Position numbers and translations under genes: made by a program | Shown here: positions 1 through 6,851 of the stretch, piece by piece | Position numbering within the stretch: the first letter of the stretch is position 1 | How the letters are laid out: the number at the start of each line of letters is the position of its first letter | Assembly: GCA_047635055.1 (NCBI GenBank) | Contig: JBLIIJ010000116.1 | Location: 1 to 10,674, forward strand | DNA from: JAVJRN01 sp047635055 | GTDB lineage: Bacteria > Bacteroidota > Bacteroidia > Cytophagales > Cyclobacteriaceae | Direction of reading: 5' to 3' | DNA length: 10,674 nucleotides | The notes under the pieces: generated by a model | Told to the model about the DNA's origin: nothing | Database searches by the model: none | What the model saw: only the letters and a program-made list of their open reading frames with translations

Positions 1-1
1 C

Positions 2-127
2 CGTCGAGGATGGGATGAAAACTACCAGCTCGATGTAAGCCAGTTGGCAGAAGGCACCTACCTACTGCACTTCATGGACCCAATCAAAGGATCAGTTGTC
101 GCTTATAAAATATTCGTGAGGCATTAA
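2..127 (+). CDS. C-terminal end of a T9SS-secreted protein (5' truncated by window)
   Basis: Only the last 41 codons are present, reading in frame from base 2 to a TAA stop. The visible residues include GTYLLHF, then a short polar turn, then a final strand ending KIFVRH. This is the usual ending of a T9SS type A sorting domain (a Gly-Thr/Ile-Tyr strand followed by a last strand with a basic terminus). The family role is to carry the protein through the T9SS translocon to the cell surface or medium, where the tail is cleaved. The functional part of the protein lies outside the window, so its activity cannot be named. A strong terminator follows 20 bases after the stop, so this is the last gene of its transcript. 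Confidence 0.72.
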   Translation, partial: RRGWDENYQLDVSQLAEGTYLLHFMDPIKGSVVAYKIFVRH

Positions 128-146
128 GCATTTTAAGAAAAAAAAT

Positions 147-186
147 AAAAACACCTCTAGGTCTGTAGACTTAGAGGTGTTTTTTT
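147..186. terminator. Strong hairpin terminator, possibly bidirectional
   Basis: A 13-base-pair stem (151-163 with 168-180, one G-U pair) closes a 4-base loop TGTA. It extends by A-T pairs at its base. It is followed by a run of T (181-186) and preceded by a run of A (141-150 with one T), so the reverse complement is also a hairpin followed by T residues. On the plus strand it ends the T9SS cargo gene. On the minus strand it could end the mazG/SRPBCC transcript, although that gene stops about 280 bases away. Confidence 0.9.
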
Positions 187-463
187 GGTCTCAAGAGGAT
201 TAGATTCGTTTACTATCCTGACCTATTATATTTCGCCTTAGCTTCAATATACTTTTGTTTACTTATCTCGTAGGATTGACGACTGAGCTATCATAAGGTA
301 TCGTTGCTAACACCTAAGACCTTTTTAGCTAACAAAATTTGGGGCTTTAATATAAGTCAATAGTATAAGTCGGAATACCTAAGTATGACGACCCGTATGA
401 TTTTATCTTTGAGATAGAAGTTTTTAGGCGCAGCTGAAACAATGATGCTTGATTTCAGAGGTT
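187..463. other. Intergenic stretch between converging genes, no gene recognised
   Basis: This stretch lies between the terminator and the stop of the minus-strand SRPBCC gene, so for the latter it is downstream sequence. Short frames can be read on the minus strand after the SRPBCC stop, but none has a convincing start or a recognisable motif. The only structure I see is a pair of direct repeats (351-371, listed separately), a repeated GCTAAC (306-311 and 328-333) and a small hairpin TATCT-CAA-AGATA on the minus strand. Confidence 0.5.
351..371. repeat. Short direct repeat TATAAGTC, two copies
   Basis: The octamer TATAAGTC occurs at 351-358 and again at 364-371, with a 13-base centre-to-centre distance. 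That spacing is a little over one helical turn. It could be chance in AT-rich DNA. No gene start lies close downstream on either strand, which argues against an operator. Confidence 0.35.
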
Positions 464-904
464 TTATTTTTGATTGAAATATTTCTTATAAATGGGTTTA
501 CGAGCGGAGAACTGAAAATACATGGCAGGATACATAAGCAGGTCCGTAATAAGCGTGCCTGTTTTATATTCTATATCATCTACTATGGTGGAGCCTTCTT
601 GAGAGGAATTGATTTCATGCCTATGAATCCAAAAGGACAGGAAAAAAGGTAATTTTATTCCTTTGTCTATAAAATAGTAGTCAGATCCGTTGTTGTTGTC
701 TTCGATGATTTCACTTGTCCAGTCTTGCTTGAAAAGGAGAAAGTTTAGTTGTAATGAAACAATATCTCCAGTTTTGCTTCCATCAAATCGCTTCAGGTCT
801 ACTTTTGGAAAGGGAGGATTGAGTGCTGTGAAAAGCTGCTCGTTAAATTGGGCATAAACATTTTTGCTCGATGCATTGAGCTTGGTTTCAATCCTAATCT
901 TCAT
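464..904 (-). CDS. SRPBCC-fold (START-like) protein of unknown ligand
   Basis: This 146-residue protein has no signal peptide and is predicted to be cytoplasmic. It opens with a strand (KIRIETKLNAS) followed by a helix of the form 'VYAQFNEQLFTALNPPFPKV'. Alternating beta-strand segments follow, and it ends in a long helix with YPAMYFQFSARKPIYKKYF. The order strand, helix, antiparallel sheet, long C-terminal helix and the length match the SRPBCC/Bet v1-like superfamily, whose members bind hydrophobic ligands in a cavity. The C-terminal R-x(n)-YF pattern is typical of Bacteroidota members annotated only as 'SRPBCC family protein'. I know no assigned substrate. It starts 40 bases after mazG on the same strand and is probably co-transcribed with it. 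The ATG at 904 is the first start and fits the fold exactly. Confidence 0.78.
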   Translation of the reverse strand: MKIRIETKLNASSKNVYAQFNEQLFTALNPPFPKVDLKRFDGSKTGDIVSLQLNFLLFKQDWTSEIIEDNNNGSDYYFIDKGIKLPFFLSFWIHRHEINSSQEGSTIVDDIEYKTGTLITDLLMYPAMYFQFSARKPIYKKYFNQK

Positions 905-944
905 GCTAAGTCAACAATCCCAGACATTTTAAGTTCGAATAAGA

Positions 945-1757
945 TTAGCCTTCTGCTTTTTTAGCAGACTCCCAGTAAACGTTTAACTCGTCTAAAGTCA
1001 TCGTCGTAAGCTCTTTGCTATCATGATTTACATGTTGCTCCAAGTGGTTAAAACGCCGTATGAATTTTTTATTTGTTCTTTCTAAAGCTTCTTCAGGGTT
1101 AATATCGACGAATCGTGCATAATTTATTAAGGAAAAAAGAATGTCGCCAAACTCATTGTTGATGTCATCTTGGCTAAGGCCTTTGTTTACTTCCACCTGA
1201 AATTCTTCGATCTCTTCTTGAACTTTTTCCCAAACCTGTTCCTTTTTATCCCAATCGAAACCTGCACCTTTCGCTTTTTCCTGAATACGCATGGCTTTTA
1301 CCATGGCAGGTAAAGATTTTGGGACACCTCCCAAAACAGTCTGGTTTCCTTTTTCTGTTAACTTAATTTTTTCCCAGTTTTCTTTCACCGCTTTTTCATC
1401 ATCAGCAACTACATCGCCATAAATGTGCGGATGTCTTCTTACTAGTTTATCGCAAACAGAATGAAGCACATCAGCAATGTCAAATGCTTTTTTTTCACTC
1501 CCTATTCTTGAATAAAAGACCATATGAAGCATTAAATCGCCAAGTTCCTTTTTTACTTCCCCGAGATCATTCTCAATAATTGCGTCTGTGAGCTCATACG
1601 TTTCCTCAATGGTGAGATGTCTGAGAGATTCCATGGTCTGCTTTTTATCCCAAGGACAGTTTTCCCTAAGCTCGTCCATTATGGTTAGTAGCCGATCAAA
1701 AGCGTCGAGTTTATGCTGTCGGTTCGGATCGGGTGGAGATAAAGGTTGTTTGTTCAT
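945..1757 (-). CDS. mazG: MazG, nucleoside triphosphate pyrophosphohydrolase
   Basis: This is a 270-residue cytoplasmic enzyme, close to the roughly 263 residues of E. coli MazG. It has the full two-domain layout. The N-terminal domain has LRENCPWDKKQT (about 30-41), the metal-binding EExxE (E51, E52, E55) and ExxD (E71, D74). The C-terminal domain repeats the pattern with EEIEEF (181-186) and EFGD (E202-D205). Linker motifs RRHPH (108-111) and VLGGVPKSLPA (141-151) are also family hallmarks. It hydrolyses NTPs and dNTPs to NMP plus pyrophosphate. The family is linked to removing abnormal nucleotides and, in E. coli, to lowering ppGpp under stress. It is the first gene of a likely two-gene minus-strand unit with the SRPBCC gene. 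Its start at 1757 faces the divergent small membrane protein gene, leaving 111 bases for both promoters. No toxin-antitoxin gene is next to it. Confidence 0.95.
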   Translation of the reverse strand: MNKQPLSPPDPNRQHKLDAFDRLLTIMDELRENCPWDKKQTMESLRHLTIEETYELTDAIIENDLGEVKKELGDLMLHMVFYSRIGSEKKAFDIADVLHSVCDKLVRRHPHIYGDVVADDEKAVKENWEKIKLTEKGNQTVLGGVPKSLPAMVKAMRIQEKAKGAGFDWDKKEQVWEKVQEEIEEFQVEVNKGLSQDDINNEFGDILFSLINYARFVDINPEEALERTNKKFIRRFNHLEQHVNHDSKELTTMTLDELNVYWESAKKAEG

Positions 1758-1818
1758 AATTATGATCGAGAAAGCGAATTATTTCTAGTTATTACGAATC
1801 ATTTAAGAATCATTCTGG

Positions 1819-1854
1819 TTGTAAAGCTAAGACATGAAAAGTGTTTATTTTTAC
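1819..1854 (+). promoter_or_regulatory. Candidate Bacteroidota -33/-7 promoter for the NqrM-like gene
   Basis: The sequence has TTG (1819-1821), a 24-base spacer, then TATTTTTAC (1846-1854), 14 bases before the ATG at 1869. The Bacteroidota primary sigma factor recognises TTTG/TTG at -33 and TAnnTTTG at -7; here the last G is A. The same TATTTTT core with the same spacer length occurs before the cysteine desulfurase and the lamin-tail gene. The spacer is slightly longer than the published range I recall, so the -33 assignment is weaker than the -7 assignment. Confidence 0.45.
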
Positions 1855-1868
1855 ATCAAACTTGAGTT

Positions 1869-2099
1869 ATGGCTACAGTACTTCTAGGAATCGGATTTAT
1901 CGCATTATTTTTTGTTCTTATGTCAGTAAGAATAATCTTTAAGAAAGATGGCGAGTTCAAAGGCACGTGCGCCTCTCAGAGCCCATTTCTCAACAAAGAA
2001 GGGGAATCATGTGGGTTCTGTGGTAAGACAATGACAGGAGACGAAGAATGTGGCAAGCCAGAAAGTGAAGTTGACAAAGTCTTAGCAAAATTCAACTAG
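1869..2099 (+). CDS. Small single-span membrane protein with four cysteines, NqrM-like
   Basis: This 76-residue protein has an N-terminal hydrophobic helix (residues 3-24), a basic stop-transfer segment (FKKDGEFKG, 24-32) and a hydrophilic tail with cysteines 34, 48, 51 and 61. The last group includes a CxxC (C48-G-F-C51). The layout of helix, FKK, G-x-C, then a cysteine cluster resembles NqrM (DUF539), which has one membrane span and four cysteines and is needed to mature the Na+-translocating NADH:quinone reductase, probably by delivering iron. Bacteroidota proteins of this shape are often annotated only as 'membrane or secreted protein'. No nqr genes are in the window, so the role is inferred from shape alone. 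A general metal- or redox-binding anchor is the alternative. A candidate promoter lies immediately upstream. Confidence 0.75.
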   Translation: MATVLLGIGFIALFFVLMSVRIIFKKDGEFKGTCASQSPFLNKEGESCGFCGKTMTGDEECGKPESEVDKVLAKFN

Positions 2100-2105
2100 A
2101 CGTTC

Positions 2106-2135
2106 TTTGGTTGAGACCAATTGTAATTAATTTTT
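2106..2135 (+). promoter_or_regulatory. Weak candidate -33/-7 promoter for glmM
   Basis: TTTG at 2106-2109 is followed after 18 bases by TAATTTTT (2128-2135), which fits TAnnTTTG except for the final G. It lies about 70 bases upstream of the glmM TTG start. The TTTG also sits in a small inverted repeat (TTGGT-TGAG-ACCAA, 2107-2120), so the call is tentative. Confidence 0.3.
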
Positions 2136-2204
2136 AACCAGTGCGTTCGTTTTCTCACACAGGAAAACCAATTATCTTCGCGCACGAATCAAACATTTCA
2201 TCCA

Positions 2205-3587
2205 TTGACATTAATTAAATCTATTGCAGGCCTTAGAGGAACCGTAGGCGGAAAAGTAGGAGAAACCCTAACCCCTATTGATGTAGCAAAATTTGCTGCT
2301 GGTTTTGGGATGTGGATTAAAGAAAGACATTCTGATCCTAAGATCGTTATTGGCCGTGATGCACGCCCATCAGGAAGAGTTTTTAGATCAATCCTTGAAA
2401 GCACATTAAGGGCTCAAGGGATTCAAGTGGTGGACTTAGATTTATCAACAACGCCTACAGTTGAAATGGCAGTTGTGGAAGAAGGTGCGCAAGGAGGAAT
2501 TATCCTTACAGCCAGTCATAATCCTGCGGGCTGGAATGCAATGAAGCTTCTAAACGAAAAAGGAGAATTTATATCTGAGCAAGATGGCAAAAAGGTGCTT
2601 GAGTGGGCGGACTCCAAAGATTTATTATTTGTTGAACCGAAAAAATTCGGGTCTTATGAGCTTAAGCTCGATTACATAGATTGGCATATTGACCAGATAC
2701 TGGCTTTAGAGTTAGTAGATGTAGAAGCCATAAAGGCAAAAAAATATAAGATAATTGTAGATGCCGTTAATAGTACAGGCGGTATTGCCGTTCCTAAACT
2801 ATTGAAAAAATTGGGTGTCGAAGTATCAGAGCTCAACTGTGAGCCTAATGGTAATTTTGCACATAATCCTGAGCCACTTCCTGAGAATATCATGGAAATT
2901 TGCAACGAGATCAAGGGAGGTCAATTTGATTTAGGATTTGTAGTAGATCCTGATGTTGATAGATTGGTGATGGTGTCTGAGGATGGTGAGCCATTTGGTG
3001 AGGAGTATACGCTTGTGGCTATTGCCGACTATGTGACCAAGATTAAACCTGGAAATACAGTTTCGAACTTGTCTTCAACACGGGCTTTGAGAGTCGTTAC
3101 CGAGAAGAATGGTGGTAAATACGAAGCTGCTGCTGTAGGAGAAGTGAATGTTGTTACCAAGATGAAAGAAGTTGGTGCAGTTATAGGTGGTGAAGGTAAT
3201 GGAGGGGTAATACTTCCTGAACTTCATTATGGTAGAGATGCGCTGGTTGGAATTGCTTTGTTCCTTACACATTTGGCAAAATCTGGTAAGTCCGCCTCCT
3301 TTTTACGAGCGACTTATCCTAGCTTCTACATATCCAAGAATAAAATAGAGCTAGAAGCCTCAATGGATATGGACATGGTTTTCGAAAAGTTAAAGGACAA
3401 GTACAAAAAGAATCCTCAAATAACCATTGACGGGCTTAAAATAGAATTTGATAACGAATGGGTGCATCTGAGAAAATCAAATACGGAACCAATTATTCGA
3501 ATTTATGCTGAGTCTGATAGTGCGTCAACTGCGGATCATTTGGCTCAGAAGCTTATTATGGATATAAAAGAATTAATAACTAACTAA
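2205..3587 (+). CDS. glmM: GlmM, phosphoglucosamine mutase (TTG start)
   Basis: This 460-residue cytoplasmic enzyme of the alpha-D-phosphohexomutase superfamily interconverts glucosamine-6-phosphate and glucosamine-1-phosphate, the step feeding UDP-GlcNAc for peptidoglycan and surface glycans. All four active-site elements are visible. The phosphoserine loop is TASHNP with Ser104. The metal loop is DPDVDR (D248, D250, D252). The sugar-binding loop is GEGNGG (329-334), and the phosphate-binding loop is RKSNTEP (423-429). The N-terminus MTLIKSIAGLRGTVGG is typical of Bacteroidota GlmM. The start must be TTG at 2205: the frame is open back to a TAA at 2124-2126 but contains no ATG, and TTG places the conserved N-terminus exactly. 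The final TAA overlaps the stop codon of the converging NUDIX pseudogene. Phosphomannomutase/phosphoglucomutase is the alternative within the superfamily, but the N-terminal signature favours GlmM. Confidence 0.93.
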   Translation: MTLIKSIAGLRGTVGGKVGETLTPIDVAKFAAGFGMWIKERHSDPKIVIGRDARPSGRVFRSILESTLRAQGIQVVDLDLSTTPTVEMAVVEEGAQGGIILTASHNPAGWNAMKLLNEKGEFISEQDGKKVLEWADSKDLLFVEPKKFGSYELKLDYIDWHIDQILALELVDVEAIKAKKYKIIVDAVNSTGGIAVPKLLKKLGVEVSELNCEPNGNFAHNPEPLPENIMEICNEIKGGQFDLGFVVDPDVDRLVMVSEDGEPFGEEYTLVAIADYVTKIKPGNTVSNLSSTRALRVVTEKNGGKYEAAAVGEVNVVTKMKEVGAVIGGEGNGGVILPELHYGRDALVGIALFLTHLAKSGKSASFLRATYPSFYISKNKIELEASMDMDMVFEKLKDKYKKNPQITIDGLKIEFDNEWVHLRKSNTEPIIRIYAESDSASTADHLAQKLIMDIKELITN

Positions 3588-4202
3588 TCAAATTCAGTTG
3601 AGAGGTCACTGGTGCTAGCAAGCTTATAAAGTTGTTGAATTTGTGATGCTGTATTTCTCGGTAAGGATAATTCAGGTAGGTTTTCGAGAGCAAAAAATTC
3701 AGCATTCAGCGTTTCATGACCATGAGCAAGTAGTCCACCAGTGATCTCACATAAGAAACTCAATTTGTAGACATTTTAGTTCTAAAGGATGGTCATGAAC
3801 CCTTTTATCCCAAACTGCCAATAATCTTGTTGGTGTTACAATTAAACCAGACTCCTCTAAGACCTCTTTCTGAATATTATCCTTAGGGGAATATCCAATA
3901 TCTCACTAACCTCCTGGGAGGGCCCATTTGCGATCCGCTTTTTCCTAAATTAGTAGCACTTTTTTATCCTTTATTACCAAGCCTCTCACATCTGTTTTTG
4001 GTGTAGGATAGGGATCGAGTTTTTCAAAATGTGTCGTTAGATCCATGCTTTTAAGATTGGTAAATTTGCTAAGCAAGGAATGAGTACTTGATTTTAGCTC
4101 TTCATATCGCTCTAAATCGCAAGGATTTTCGGCAAAGGTCAGTCCTGTTTTGGCCATGCCTTCTACTCGTTTAAAATAATTAACGAGCTCTCTGATTTCC
4201 AT
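3584..4202 (-). pseudogene. Broken NUDIX hydrolase gene (three stops, one frameshift)
   Basis: Read on the minus strand from ATG at 4202, the N-terminal helical domain (MEIRELVNYFKRVEGMAKTG..., ENPCDLERYEELK) and the first NUDIX strands (DVRGLVIKDKKVLLI) are intact. A TAG (3945-3947) then interrupts LLI-x-EKAD. The frame continues as EKADRKWALPGG. It is broken by TAG (3906-3908) and TGA (3903-3905) exactly where the family has GGW(A/C)D, then resumes as DIGYSPKDNIQKEVLEESG, the NUDIX box region. Near 3773-3778 a frameshift occurs (one extra or two missing bases). The new frame reads NVYKLSFLCEITGGLLAHG and runs to a proper TAG end (3584-3586). The intact gene would have encoded about 206 residues, normal for NUDIX hydrolases with the N-terminal extension. 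Such enzymes cleave nucleoside diphosphate derivatives. The stops destroy the metal-binding box, so activity is lost. Confidence 0.93.
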
Positions 4203-4210
4203 TTGAATGG

Positions 4211-4247
4211 TTTGAGTATTAATCCGTGAACATATGTTTATTTTTAC
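4211..4247 (+). promoter_or_regulatory. Candidate -33/-7 promoter for the cysteine desulfurase gene
   Basis: TTTG (4211-4214), 24 bases, then TATTTTTAC (4239-4247) lie 26 bases before the ATG at 4274. The -7 nonamer and the spacer length are identical to those before the gene at 1869. It lies just upstream of the start of the NUDIX pseudogene, in the 71-base gap between the two divergent starts, so any promoter for the dead gene would overlap it. Confidence 0.5.
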
Positions 4248-4273
4248 AAATTGAGACAATAAAACACAAGACT

Positions 4274-5413
4274 ATGCGAGTATACTTAGATAATGCAGCC
4301 ACCACCCCTCTTGATGAGGCTGTGTTTGAAGAGATGCGCCCATTCATGCTCGACATGTATGGCAATCCTTCATCTATTCACACACATGGAAGGCAGGTAA
4401 GGGCCGCTATTGAAAGGGCTCGCAAAAAAGTGGCTGATTTATTAAATACTTCACCTTCCGAAATATTTTTTACCTCGGGTGGAACGGAGGCTGATAATAC
4501 GGCTATTCGGTGTACGGTAGAGGACTATCAAGTGCAACATATTATCAGCTCTTCGGTCGAACATCATGCGGTTTTGCATTGTGTTGAAAGGCTGCATAAA
4601 ACTGGGAAAGTACAATTGCATCTTTTGTCATTGGACGAAAGGGGAAATATATCTATTGACGAGCTGGAGTCTTTGTTGAAACAATACCCGAACGCATTGG
4701 TAAGCCTCATGCACGCAAATAACGAGATTGGGAATATTATTGATATAAAAAGCATTGGTGAAATGGTCAAGTCTTATAAAGGATTTTTCCATTCAGATAC
4801 AGTACAAACAATGGGTCATTATAAACATGACTTGCAGAATCTAGATATTAACTTTCTCGTAGGTTCGGCTCATAAGTTTCATGGTCCAAAAGGTATAGGA
4901 TTTCTGTACGTCAACCATGAGAAGACCATTCAGCCGTTCATTCATGGAGGAGCTCAAGAGAGAAATATGCGTGGCGGAACAGAAAACGTATATGGAATAA
5001 TTGGTCTTGCCAAGGCGTTAGAAATAGCTTATAGCGACATGGCCAATCATGAAACGCATGTGAAAGCGCTGAAATCTAGGGCTATTAGTAACCTGAAAGA
5101 GTCCATTACGGATGTTGATTTCAATGGTATGTCAGGAGATATGGACAACAGTCTCTATACGGTGTTAAACATTTGTATTCCACCGTCCGATAACAACGAT
5201 ATGTTGCTTTTCAACTTAGATATTAATGGTGTCTCTGTTTCAGGAGGGAGCGCTTGCAGCAGTGGTTCTGAGGTAGGAAGCCATGTTATCACAGCATTGA
5301 AGAAAGATCCTGAAAGAGGGGCGGTAAGGTTCTCATTTAGCAGAATGAATACCATAGAGGAAATTGACTTTGCCACAGCCAAATTAGCTGAACTTACGCA
5401 GGTTGAAGTATAA
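4274..5413 (+). CDS. Cysteine desulfurase, NifS/IscS-type, PLP-dependent
   Basis: This 379-residue cytoplasmic enzyme takes sulfur from L-cysteine as a protein-bound persulfide for Fe-S cluster assembly or tRNA/cofactor thiolation. Fold-type I aminotransferase signatures are complete. They are YLDNAATTP (4-12), the cofactor loop TSGGTEADN (67-75), EHHAVL with His98, the HSDTVQ segment with Asp175 and Gln178, and the Schiff-base lysine in SAHKFHGPKG (Lys201). GGTENV lies at 234-239, and the catalytic cysteine is in GGSACSSGSE (Cys328). The ATG at 4274 was chosen over an in-frame ATG at 4226 because the family begins MxVYLDNAATTP and the upstream codons overlap the promoter. The gene stands alone, with no iscU, sufBCD or thiI neighbour, so the acceptor is unknown. 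Its 3' end overlaps the amidase by 11 bases. Whether it is the housekeeping IscS cannot be told. Confidence 0.94.
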   Translation: MRVYLDNAATTPLDEAVFEEMRPFMLDMYGNPSSIHTHGRQVRAAIERARKKVADLLNTSPSEIFFTSGGTEADNTAIRCTVEDYQVQHIISSSVEHHAVLHCVERLHKTGKVQLHLLSLDERGNISIDELESLLKQYPNALVSLMHANNEIGNIIDIKSIGEMVKSYKGFFHSDTVQTMGHYKHDLQNLDINFLVGSAHKFHGPKGIGFLYVNHEKTIQPFIHGGAQERNMRGGTENVYGIIGLAKALEIAYSDMANHETHVKALKSRAISNLKESITDVDFNGMSGDMDNSLYTVLNICIPPSDNNDMLLFNLDINGVSVSGGSACSSGSEVGSHVITALKKDPERGAVRFSFSRMNTIEEIDFATAKLAELTQVEV

Positions 5414-6851
5414 AAAAATCATTTGGCTATTTCTGTGTTTTTGTTGGTTGCCCTTTTCGATAGTTGCCCAAGAAATAAGAGAACAGCGGAAAGTACAAAA
5501 GCTCAACTATGATCAATTTCATCAAAAAAAGATAGAAACTTCCAGCACCGCACTTGTGCTTAAAAGTTTGATTGGTTTAGGACCATTTGTCGATGTTCAA
5601 ATTAATGGAGAGTTGATACAAGTGCCCATTGACCCGGACGGAATTGACTATACCTATTTCATTTCTTATGAAGAGGTGATTGAAAACGTAGAGGTCTTTG
5701 ATGATCGTATTGATGAGGTTTATCTTATCAATTCAGGAGCTATTGGGAATCAATCTATGGAGTGGGATCAGTATGCGGAACAAGATCTAAATTGTGACTT
5801 TACATTTAATGCGATTTTGCAAAGTAGCTGGCGTAGCGGTCTTCAAGCACCTAATTATAGCAGATCTTTTACGGATGTGACACATCTGATCATTCATCAT
5901 TCTGCAGGATCAAATACTAACGCAAACTACACGCAGGTTGTCCGAGATATTTATTTGTATCACACAGAGGTCAATGGCTGGTCAGACATAGGCTATAACT
6001 TTCTCATATCGCAGGATGGCACTATTTTTACGGGAAGAGACCCTGCAAATGGAGACCAGGACAATGTGAGAGGAGCGCATTTTTGTGGAGCAAATACCAA
6101 TACTATGGGGATTTGCCTTTTGGGGAATTATGAAATAGCGCAACCAACAGACCTTGTGTTAAGGTCTTTAGAAACTATTCTCACTTTTAAAACGGACAAA
6201 GAGGAGATTGATCCTCTTGCAAGCAGCCAGCACATCAATGGCTTCTTGCCGAACATCGCAGGTCATAGCGATGGTTGTGCCACGTTGTGCCCTGGCGAAA
6301 ATGTTTATCGACGATTTGCGGATATAAGATTGGGTGTTGCCGATCGATTGGATGATTGTGTGGAAGGGGATTATTCTTTAGATTTTATTGCAAGTAATAT
6401 AAACCCAGAGCTCAAAGAAGCGGTTCAATTTGATAACCTAAGCTATGGGTATGATAGTTATCGCTGGTACTTTGAAGATGCTGCAGTTGACACTACATTT
6501 TGGCAAGTTGGAGGGTTTAGCGAGTTCATTGTTCCGGGGAATAAAGATGTTTCCATCGTTGGTATCACGGAAAACAGACAGGACACCTTGGTGAAAAAGG
6601 AATATATTCTGGTAAATCAACAGGGCATTTACCCAACGCTGATCACCGGAATCAATGAGGTAATTTATCTGCCCCAAGATGAACAGATTCTAGATGTTGC
6701 GTTGATTAGCATGAATGGAGCGGTGACTTCTTTTCCTAATCCTTTAGCTAGTCAAATCATGCTTCCGCCTTCTATTCCAAATGGCATTTACACGTTAAGA
6801 GCGTCTATTAATGGAGTCGCTACGATCGTTCGAATCTTGGTCATGAAGTAG
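5403..6851 (+). CDS. Secreted N-acetylmuramoyl-L-alanine amidase (PGRP/amidase_2) with T9SS-like tail
   Basis: This 482-residue protein would cut the amide bond between MurNAc and L-alanine in peptidoglycan. Residues 1-22 form a signal peptide (KYKK, hydrophobic core, cleavage near IVAQ). Residues 23-155 are an N-terminal region I do not recognise. The amidase domain spans about 156-315. It has LIIHHSAG (zinc ligand probably His165), GWSDIGYNF (catalytic Tyr198) and GHSDGCATLCPG (His288 and Cys296, spaced eight as in T7 lysozyme). All three zinc ligands are present, so it should be active rather than a binding-only recognition protein. The last 70 residues (SMNGAV, PNGIYTLRA, IVRILVMK) look like a type A T9SS sorting domain. 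The start is TTG at 5403, inside the desulfurase gene. An in-frame TAG at 5385-5387 and the signal peptide leave only this or CTG at 5388. Translational coupling to the upstream gene is likely. Confidence 0.9.
   Translation: MKYKKIIWLFLCFCWLPFSIVAQEIREQRKVQKLNYDQFHQKKIETSSTALVLKSLIGLGPFVDVQINGELIQVPIDPDGIDYTYFISYEEVIENVEVFDDRIDEVYLINSGAIGNQSMEWDQYAEQDLNCDFTFNAILQSSWRSGLQAPNYSRSFTDVTHLIIHHSAGSNTNANYTQVVRDIYLYHTEVNGWSDIGYNFLISQDGTIFTGRDPANGDQDNVRGAHFCGANTNTMGICLLGNYEIAQPTDLVLRSLETILTFKTDKEEIDPLASSQHINGFLPNIAGHSDGCATLCPGENVYRRFADIRLGVADRLDDCVEGDYSLDFIASNINPELKEAVQFDNLSYGYDSYRWYFEDAAVDTTFWQVGGFSEFIVPGNKDVSIVGITENRQDTLVKKEYILVNQQGIYPTLITGINEVIYLPQDEQILDVALISMNGAVTSFPNPLASQIMLPPSIPNGIYTLRASINGVATIVRILVMK

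Noticed and set aside
449..652. A 67-codon plus-strand frame
   Set aside because: It is antisense to the well-supported SRPBCC gene and has no recognisable motif.
2107..2120. Hairpin TTGGT-TGAG-ACCAA after the NqrM-like gene
   Set aside because: The stem has only five pairs and is not followed directly by a T run, so it is too weak to call a terminator.
3945..4259. A 104-residue stand-alone protein read from ATG 4259
   Set aside because: It is the N-terminal fragment of the NUDIX pseudogene, with extra codons added upstream. The family start fits ATG at 4202, and the C-terminal stop is one of the inactivating lesions.
4226..4273. Longer N-terminus for the cysteine desulfurase starting at 4226
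   Set aside because: The additional 16 residues are not part of the family, and the codons overlap the candidate -7 element. MRVYLDNAATTP at 4274 is the typical start.
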